64,000 nucleotides of DNA from Dioszegia crocea (lineage: Eukaryota > Basidiomycota > Tremellomycetes > Tremellales > Bulleribasidiaceae), in contig BCKK01000001.1 in NCBI GenBank assembly GCA_001600615.1, positions 2,395,082 through 2,459,081 on the forward strand, given 5' to 3'. This document shows positions 57,475 through 64,000 of the stretch, piece after piece; the stretch's first letter is position 1; each line of letters starts with the position of its first letter. A program made the position numbers and the translations under genes. The notes under the pieces were generated by a model, which ran no database searches, was not told the DNA's origin, and was given only the letters and a program-made list of their open reading frames with translations.

Positions 57475-57660
57475 CCGGTGGGCTGGGGCTGGGCCAGAAC
57501 TGCCACATCGCGGTGGAGCATACTGCCGCCGGAACTTCGGCATGATCCTTCTGCCGAACTCCCGGAGACACGTGGCACGTCCCTCACCGGCTACTCTCCG
57601 GGCCGGAGCTTGTCATTCCACTATTCCGGGGTTTTAGGATATTATCCCGGCCGGATGGTC
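57475..57660. promoter_or_regulatory. CCGG-rich cluster in the ALDH-RED divergent promoter
   Basis: Within about 180 bp there are at least seven CCGG tetramers, including CACCGG-N6-CCGG, TCCGGGCCGGAG and TCCCGGCCGGAT, and inverted CGG/CCG half-sites. Zn2Cys6 activators bind CGG triplets in such arrangements. The region lies 110-300 bp upstream of ALDH. Confidence 0.4.
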
Positions 57661-57780
57661 CGTGCGCTGTTCCAGTTTCCCAAGCTTTCCGACGGAAAGG
57701 CCCAGTGGCCTGGGCCAGCCCAAAGTCCGCTGTAAGTTATAACTATACGTTGTCTACCCATCTCAGCAGCCACGAACAGC

Positions 57781-59930
57781 ATGGATCAGGTAAGACTATT
57801 CTTGGCTAGGACCCGTTCAGACTCGCTAACAGTCCAGAGCGCATTTAGGTCCCTCATTTCGGCTCCCCGTGATCCCGCCACTGCCTCAAGCTCGGGGAGT
57901 AAGAAGGCCCTTGGGAAGGCAGCCCCTAAGCGTGGTTGGGGCATCAAAGCCAAGGACTCAAAGGCTTACGAGAAGCCCAAAGAGCCTGCAGAGGAAAAGC
58001 CTACATTCGCGCCTAGGGCTACGCACAAGAAGATACTAGAAGAAGGGGGATACAAGGATCGTGCGGCGCTTAGACGTAAGGGCGTTGACGATGAGTACAA
58101 GCCAGTGAGTCGCTGTCTTATCAACTTGGGTAGACCACTGCTCATTTGTTCAGGTTGAGAAACTTCTTGAGGACTTCGAACGCACTGCCAAAGAATCTGG
58201 AGCTGCGGACGAGGAGGTACGTTTGCCGATCTCTGTCAAGGACTCAGCTCACCCCAGCGAAGATTGACAAGCAAAGAGCATACCTCGGAGGAGACGCAGA
58301 GCACTCTATCCTCGTCAAGGGGCTCGACTATGCTCTACTGGCTGCTCGGAAGGCGGAGCTAGCGAGGGAGCATGAGGAAGTGGCGGATGATGAGCTGGAT
58401 GAGCTAGTCAAGGATGTCGGCAAGACGAGTAAGGGAAAGGCCGTCAAGGGAAAAGATACGGATGAGGTAAAGAAGCAGGCAGAAGCGGACAGACTAGGGA
58501 AAGGCGTAAGTCCAGAAAGTCCGCAGCGTGGAAACAGAGCTGACAAAGCGCAGTTCAAATCCATCGGGCAGAAAGAGGCAGAGCTAGCCGAGAAGAAGAA
58601 AAAGAAGAAGAAGAAGAAGGTCGTGGCTCGGACAGAAGAGTCTGTGGTTGCCGTCAAGAAGCAGGCAGCCACAGCGGAGTCCAGACGAGATGATGTCGGA
58701 AATCCGCCTTTGGCAGGCCCTTCCAAAGTGGCTCCTCCGCCGCCGAAGCCCGACATCATCGAAGAGGACGAGGACATCTTTGCGGATGCGGGCGAATATG
58801 ACCTCAACGCCAATCTGCCGAGTGACGACGATGAGGATGAGGAAGTCGCTCCAATCCGGAGGTCTGGCCGATCGGAGAGCAGATCGAGATCACGGTCGCG
58901 ATCTCATGAGAGGGAAGGTCGCCGGGATAGGAGCCGGAGCCGGAGTTGGGATGAGCGGGATGGACGAAGTGCGAGGCGGCGAAGCTATACCGATTCGAGG
59001 TCGAGATCGAGATCGAGGTCCCGGCGGCGTGAGGATTCGAGATCTCGTTCGCGAGAGCGGTACGATGATAGGCAGTCGAAAAACGTATCGGAAGGTAGGA
59101 CAACACAGCCCTCAAGGGAGAGACGAAACCAAGGGCGGTCAAGAGAACGGGACGGATACGATGATGGTGATCGGAGGCATGGCGATTATAATCGTCAGAG
59201 ATATGACGAATACCGAGGCAGTGGCAGGGATGCTTCTAGTCGACGAGGAGAGAGTGGCAGTCATCGTAATGATGACTCCCGCTACGCTCGACGGGAACGC
59301 TCCTTCTCGCCGGACGGAGACGCTGGTAATAAGCGGAGGCGGTATGATTCCCCTTCTCCCCCTCGACGGAGATCAGACAACAGGCAGAACTATCGAGATC
59401 GATACGATTCGAGATCCCCACCTCGACGCCCTTATTCACCACCTCGACAATCTCGAGGGAGCCACTCTCCCATTTTCCGCTCTGCCTCTCCTCCTCGCCG
59501 GAATCCTGCGCCTATCCGTGGTCGGCGATCCCCCAGCCGCTCAGCTACCCCTCCATTATTCACTACTATGCCCCCTCCCCTTTCGCGCTCCCCATCGCCT
59601 ACTTCATCGCAGGAGGAGAATCAGCCATACCGTATCCCGCGCAAATTGGCGCCACTGAGAGGAAGTGCTATAGCCGATGTTGGCGCTTTCTTGTCGTATG
59701 ACAAAGATGCTGCGAAAGCGGATGAGAAGCGCGCAAAGAAGGCTGCGTGGAGGGCTAAGCAGGGTCTGGGGCCACAGGAAGGTGATGCGGCTGGAGGTGG
59801 TGGAGGCGGGAGCGGAGGTGGGGATGGAGATTCAGAGTATGCGAATAAGAAGAAGGACGGGGTGGAACGGATGAGGGCGAATAACGACTACGTCAAGATC
59901 ATGAAGAAGATGGAGGAGAAGGGTGCGTAG
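57781..59930 (+). CDS. Spliceosomal RED/IK (Smu2) protein with RS domain
   Basis: Nuclear splicing factor; RED pairs with Smu1 in the precatalytic spliceosome. The first coding exon is MDQ. The RED N-terminal domain reads SAFRSLISAP, THKKILEEGGYKDRAALRRKGVDDEY, VEKLLEDFERTAKESG and AYLGGDAEHSILVKGLDYALLAARKAEL, which is diagnostic. A K9 run and the acidic IIEEDEDIFADAGEYDLNANLPSDDDEDEE precede a 250-residue Arg/Ser/Asp RS-like domain (SRSRSRSRSHER type). The C-terminus has the second RED block IADVGAFLSYDKDAAKADEKRAKKAAWRAKQGLG and NDYVKIMKKMEEKG. A Gly-rich run (AAGGGGGGSGGGDGD) interrupts this block. A 336-codon frame inside the RS region is a shadow caused by its repetitive codons. Confidence 0.9.
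58593..58619 (+). repeat. AAG/AAA trinucleotide run encoding nine lysines
   Basis: Nine consecutive Lys codons in the RED gene, between the N-terminal domain and the acidic block. Purine-only microsatellite; likely polymorphic and may act as a nuclear localisation signal. Confidence 0.9.
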
Positions 59931-60234
59931 GGCTGGGTGTACACACTTTGCGGTATGGAAAGCTTGATGTATGTACGTTGAGGTCACGCTACTGCGAGAC
60001 ATCTGATGTCTGTAGGAGAACCGGATATACACTCAATATCATGAATCTTCTGCAATGTTGCATCTCGTCTATCCTTCTATTCCGAACTTGTCTCCCCTTT
60101 GCCTTTCACGGACGACCCCCCCTCGCCCTCCCTCCCAAGTCCTCAACCCCGGAAAGAGAAGTTTGGTTTTGAGCAATCAAAAATGGGAATGATGCTGATT
60201 TACTGACGTAGCGTCAGCTGGGTCTAACATGACA
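59931..60234. other. Convergent spacer between RED and ML-domain gene A
   Basis: A 304-bp region. The minus strand from 60234 down could include a last small exon of gene A if a fourth intron (donor at about 60253, acceptor at about 60203) is spliced. Otherwise 3' UTR sequence. Confidence 0.4.
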
Positions 60235-61976
60235 TCACGAGCAATTCACGCACAAGTGTAGGGGCAGATCTGCACAGATGAAGGGAAACCCGGCACTGCC
60301 TTCCGTTGCTGTGAATACCAACCGATCGAATGCAGGCTATCACATCATCAGCGTCTCTGCAGTGTGATTGTGAAGCAATGGTCAAATCGGAACTTACCCC
60401 GTATAAAGTCCGGAACGGGTATACAAAGTCCGCTTTCACCCCTGCCCAGATTGGGCATTCGGTATACTTACAGGCATCCTTGATGGTCAATGGCGGAATA
60501 ATGTCGATTCTGTAAATGGCGTGCTTACATGACTTTGACCAGAGTAAGTGCCTTTTGCACCGTGATTCATAGCTGTGAGTGCTGATGTCGGGAGAGCGAT
60601 ATCTATCGGTGATGTGAAGGTGATTATAATATTGTAAGTTCTAGTCCCATCAGCCACGACACCCTAAGTATCCCAGGCACAGATGCTCACCGTCCAGCCG
60701 TAAAGACGCAAGAATCGCCAGCGCCTCCAGTCCCACCCTCACAAGGCGAAATGACAATCCGGGAGATGTTTGTTCCCATACATGACGAGAACGCCGCAGG
60801 GGCATATTGAAATGCGGGCTCAGGGTAGAGCGAGTCGGGCAGAGAATGAACGCCAGCCACGGGCTCAGCCTCGGAGTTTGGTCCGGGTTCGGGTGCGGGT
60901 GCGGGCACAGGCTCGGGTTTGGGGGATTGAGGAGGGTCACCGATCGATGGGGTAGGCTCGGGTGGAGCGATTGTCGGCGTAGAGGCTGGCGGAGCGCTAG
61001 TCTCAGCGTCTGGAATGGTCTCGACGGAGGTGGTAGAGTCTGGTACAGGAGTAGGGAAAGGTGTAGGTATCGGTTCCGGCTCTGGTTCGAGGGTTGTGGG
61101 AGATGGCACTTCCGGTTCCGGAGCATCTTCGACTGGCGCAGGTGTGGGCTCGATGACGGGCGGTGGTGTGGGTGTGGGTTCTGGAACGAGCGAGGGCTCC
61201 GGCTCGATTATGGGGACAACCTCGGGTGGCACACTGGGTTCGGGACTGTGAGGAGTGGGAAGTGTCGGTTCAGGCTCCGGCTCCTGTATCGGTGTCTGCG
61301 CGGGGATAGGGGATATTTCTGGCTCGGGCTCAGATGTAGGAGTGGGAGGGGACAGGATGGGTGACTCGGGCTCGGGCTCTGTTATCGGTTCGGGTTCGGG
61401 TGTGGGTGTAGGGATGATCGGAAATTGTTCTGGGAGGGGCGAGGGGTGGGGTACAGGCGCAGGTATTGGTGCAGGCGCGGGAGGATTGTCCTCCTCATCG
61501 TCTTTGGGGAGTTCCTCGATGATCGTCGGGGGCAGAGGCGTCACGCCGATAGGAGGAATCTCCACCACCTCCGGTCCGGGCTCTATGATGGGTTGAACGA
61601 CAGGAGTGAGGTCCGGTTCAGGCTGTGGAGTCGCTGGCTCAGCGACAGGTTCGGCAGGGGAGGGCTCGACGGGTTCTGGTTCGGGTTCGTCACCCTGCTC
61701 ACTCGGCGGGAAAGCCTCGACAATACCAGGCGGTGCTGGCGTATCGGCAGGTATGTCGTCGGGTGGATCTACGCCTGGTTCATCCACTGACGGCGGGAAT
61801 GACTCCATGACCTGCTGCGCTTGAAGCGCGACCATGGGTCTGAATGGCTTGGCGCCGCGCGTGCTGAGGTCGCTGAGCCACGACGGACGTAATGGAGAGG
61901 AAGCGGAGGGTAGGAGGAGGAAGTGAAAGATGGGAAGGGAGAGGATGAGGGGGAGCGCTGGGAGTCGGATACGCAT
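60235..61976 (-). CDS. Secreted ML (NPC2-like) domain protein with long Pro/Glu-rich spacer
   Basis: Four exons (1286, 112, 81, 102 nt) give 526 residues. A signal peptide (LPLILSLPIFHFLLLPSASS) is followed by about 300 residues of Pro/Glu/Thr repeats (EPEPEP, PTPTP, PAPAP). The last 130 residues form an ML fold: CMGTNISRIVISPCEGG, DSCVFTAGR, TYNIIITFTSPIDIALP, KGTYSGQSH, DACKYTECPIWAGVKADFVYPF, FDRLVFTATEGSAGFPFICADLPLHL. The Cys pattern and I-SPC/G-R-YNI order match NPC2/PG-PI transfer proteins, which bind sterols or lipids. Introns 2 and 3 coincide exactly with those of the neighbouring paralogue (exons of 112 and 81 nt in both). The end is uncertain: a fourth intron may add a different tail. 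The spacer suggests a wall-spanning or mucin-like arm. Confidence 0.82.
60900..61720 (-). repeat. Pro/Glu-rich low-complexity coding repeat
   Basis: Degenerate GAG-CCN/CCN-GAG and CCN-ACN codon repeats inside ML-domain gene A. They encode strings of EP, PT and PA dipeptides without a fixed repeat unit. On the opposite strand they read as long Gly/Ser frames, which are artefacts. Confidence 0.85.
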
Positions 61977-62624
61977 CGTTTTTGGGTGACGTGCGAGGTA
62001 TCGCCTATGTTGAACCTCGGGCGTGAGTGTGCGGTGCTGTTATGTACAGAGACATCATTCGTGCCGCCTGAAGATAGCATTGCGATCGACAGCGGTGGTC
62101 GTGACGTCGTACGGTAGGGTGAGGTATGGAAAGGGACTGTGTCTCGGTGATTTGTCGAGTTTTCGGAACATGCCTGAGACAACATGTTTTTCGGCATCTT
62201 GCGGTCGTCTGCGACATCAGATCGCGGTCGATCGTTGGGGAAGGGGATCTGGTGAGTCACTGCTGGTCTCGGTATGACGATGTGCTAGCTGAGAGGATGA
62301 ATGAGAAGACGGTGTGCTGGTTTGGGAAGTGTTGGGGATGGTGAATGATGAGTCGAGAAGTGATTAATGACCTCACTAAGTTTGACGAATCTACTCAGCT
62401 TGATTGGTCCCAGATGTCAGTAATACATATCGCGACCTGCAATAGGCTCCCATGGTGTACTGCGTGATTGTACCGCGACCTTAGTTCAGCTGCCCAGAAG
62501 AGCTGAGTCGCGAAGCGGCGTATCACCTCGTAGACACTTCATCGGGATCTCATTATAGTTCGTACTTTGAGAATCGTTCGTAATGTAGTGCAGTCCAGAG
62601 GCTAGGTACTCGCGCTGCTAAGCA
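61977..62624. other. Spacer between the two ML-domain genes
   Basis: A 648-bp gap with the promoter of gene A (near 61977) and the 3' flank of gene B. If the fourth intron of gene B is spliced, its last 16 coding bases (62602-62617) fall here. No other gene is seen. Confidence 0.45.
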
Positions 62625-63440
62625 TCAGCTACGACTATTCGGAAAAGATGGCTCAATCCTGACGTACAAGTTGACGGGGATGTTTGCGCACAAAAATGAT
62701 GGCCCCAGGACCGTGCTTGTGGCGTTGAAGACCAATCTGTTGAAAGGTGGCTGAAATCATCAGCGCCTTCCTCGGTCTGACATGCTTCCAAGAAAGTTAC
62801 GCACAGCTTGGAAGGTCCTGAAGGGGTAGGTATAATTACTCTCTACGCCCGCTTGGACAGGACAGGAGGTATACCGACACGCGTCCTAGATCATAAGCTT
62901 CATATCTCACTGAAGTAGTCGAGGAGTCGTGACTCACGAAGCTCTGACCTGAATATGCGGCTTTGGCATCCCCGTCATAGCTCGCCAAACCCGCTCGGGG
63001 GGACGCGATATCAGTAGCCGACGTGTAAGTCAAAGTGATTGTGTAATTCCTGCGAATTCGGTCAGCCGGAAGTCTTTCCAACGTGCCAGGAGAGATTCTC
63101 GCAGTACTCACCTTCCAGCCGTGAAGACACATGGGTTCCCTTCGGTCCCGTTACCAGCTTCGCACGGGCTGATTAAGACGCGGGATACGTTCGTCCCTTC
63201 GCACGTCGTGAAAAGCACATTTGTCCCATTATCCCCGGTTGTTCCTGGCTGAAAAGGCGTCGGCGTCGAGACGGTCGAAAGTGGCAAGCTAGATAGGCCA
63301 TTGAAGAGCGCTACGACAGCTGAAGCACCTGCGAAGGGGACAAGGGGCTCTTGGCGGGGCTGCAGAGCGAGAGAGAGCGGGGCGGAGATGACCGAAGGGA
63401 AGAGAAGCAGGCAGAGTGGGGGCAAAGTGGGGAACAGCAT
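62625..63440 (-). CDS. Secreted ML (NPC2-like) domain protein, compact paralogue
   Basis: Four exons (329, 112, 81, 126 nt) give 215 residues. Signal peptide PPLCLLLFPSVISAPLSLA, a 60-residue linker, then an ML domain: TTCEGTNVSRVLISPCEAG, GNPCVFTAGRNYTITLTYTS, ATDIASPRAGLASYDGDAKAAYSGQSF, DACRYTSCPVQAGVESNYTYPF, FNRLVFNATSTVLGPSFLCANIPVNLYV. It shares all Cys and the exon structure with the gene at 60235-61976 and lies in the same orientation, so the pair is a tandem duplication. N-glycosylation sites (NVS, NYT, NAT) suit secretion. An alternative last intron (GTACGT...GCTTAG) would end the protein at 62602 with 206 residues. Lipid-binding role inferred. Confidence 0.85.
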
Positions 63441-63696
63441 TGTTGGACTTGACTATGCTTGAGATGGGGTAGAAGATGAGGGGGTGAGAGGAGGATCTCT
63501 ATATACTGTGGTAGATCGTCTTGAATGGCCTGGGCGCTCTTATCTGCTAGCTTCAGGAGCGCGCGTGATGTCTTAGCTCCCTTCGGCAAGTTGGATGGAT
63601 TAAGGTTGTCTCGTGATCTCCCGCATCATCGTGTGCGCGATATGAACGGTTGAATCTGGTTCCTCAATCGCACCTACGAGATCGCTATCATGTGAA

Positions 63697-64000
63697 TCAC
63701 CGTAGTACAGCACAGCCTTCGAGCCCGAATCCCAAAGAACCCTGTTGGAAGCCCTGAGCATCGCGGTCATCAAGCCAGGGCGCATGACTCAAATCGGGTG
63801 GCAAATGAATCCACCCTTGATCAAATTCAAGTCCGGCCTCGGTCAGCTTCCCGCTTCGCGCATGTTGCAACGGCGCTACCCCTCTCGAACCCTGGGAGAG
63901 CCTCTGATACGCCCTACCTAGACCATCCCTGAACCCAAATCGTTATCCAGTAACTGCATATACCTCCCTCTTACTCTATTTCTCAATTTTCACTCAGCCA
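63697..64000 (-). CDS. Possible 3' end of a gene running off the window (uncertain)
   Basis: On the minus strand an open stretch after a possible acceptor (TTCAG, about 63929) reads GLGRAYQRLSQGSRGVAPLQ, then FDQGWIHLPPDLSHAPWLDD, and stops at 63697. An overlapping frame (63600-63785) reads SKAVLYYGDSHDSDLVGAI. Neither is a family I recognise, and the upstream part lies outside the window. The composition looks protein-like, but the call is weak; it could be non-coding. Confidence 0.25.

Noticed and set aside
58648..59658. 336-codon open frame overlapping the RED gene
   Set aside because: It is out of frame with the conserved RED blocks and arises from Arg/Ser/Asp codon repeats of the RS domain.
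60203..60217. Inverted repeat CTGACG-TAG-CGTCAG
   Set aside because: On the minus strand it coincides with a branch-site CTGAC plus acceptor CGTCAG of a possible last intron of the ML gene, so the symmetry is probably accidental.
60807..61824. Long Gly/Ser-rich frames on the plus strand
   Set aside because: They are the antisense of the Pro/Glu repeats of the ML-domain gene; no start context or splice logic.
1..64000. CRISPR arrays, insertion sequences, retrotransposons, viral remnants, NRPS/PKS-type clusters
   Set aside because: No regular spacer-repeat arrays, terminal repeats, transposase, reverse transcriptase, integrase or secondary-metabolism core enzymes were found.

Overview
The window is nuclear DNA of a basidiomycete fungus, most likely a tremellomycete (Cryptococcus/Kwoniella/Tremella relatives). 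The evidence is very dense packing of eukaryotic genes, almost all split by many introns of about 31-80 nt (GTRNGT donors, CTGAC/CTAAC-type branch sites 8-20 nt before the acceptor), and a protein set typical of that group: a CAAX-ended Skt5/Chs4, trimethyllysine dioxygenase, a split-off TrpE-type anthranilate synthase, Sly41-type transporter, DASH subunit and RED/IK. No mobile element, CRISPR array or viral insertion was seen. All CDS ranges run from start codon to stop codon and include introns. For nine genes I summed the inferred exon lengths and confirmed that they give an intact frame.

Layout. 1-6 kb: an intron-containing tRNA-Gly(GCC), a secreted CAP/PR-1 protein and a large FAS1-domain membrane protein resembling S. 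pombe Fsc1. 6-15 kb: an extremely intron-rich Dal5-family permease, an isochorismatase-fold hydrolase, ribosomal protein uS19 (RPS15) and DNA polymerase epsilon subunit B (DPB2). 15-25 kb: 25S rRNA methyltransferase Bmt2, a DDHD phospholipase, the SAGA deubiquitinase Ubp8, DASH subunit Ask1 and anthranilate synthase Trp2. 25-38.5 kb: chitin synthase regulator Skt5/Chs4, a mitochondrial chalcone-isomerase-like protein (Aim18 type), a PB1+ZZ protein of the Nbr1 class, CORVET subunit Vps8, an acyl-CoA-binding/ankyrin protein and COP9 subunit Csn6. 38.5-50.3 kb: a Sly41-type transporter, trimethyllysine dioxygenase, GPI inositol-deacylase Bst1 and a 1,524-residue disordered protein. 50.7-60 kb: complex I 30-kDa subunit, a GPI-type cell-surface protein, an RNase III, aldehyde dehydrogenase and spliceosomal RED. 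60-64 kb: two paralogous secreted ML (NPC2-like) domain proteins and the tail of an uncertain gene at the window edge.

Most genes are housekeeping and are not functionally clustered. The architecture is dominated by head-to-head pairs sharing 150-470 bp promoters and tail-to-tail pairs whose stop codons are only 5-46 nt apart. Three of the head-to-head promoters carry the palindrome TTACGTAA, two of them inside an identical 16-mer. The most unusual items are the ML-domain tandem pair (one copy with a long Pro/Glu spacer), the PB1 + five-ZZ receptor with a candidate Atg8-interaction motif, and an RNase III with a substituted metal-binding residue. I found no single multi-gene system that looks entirely new.
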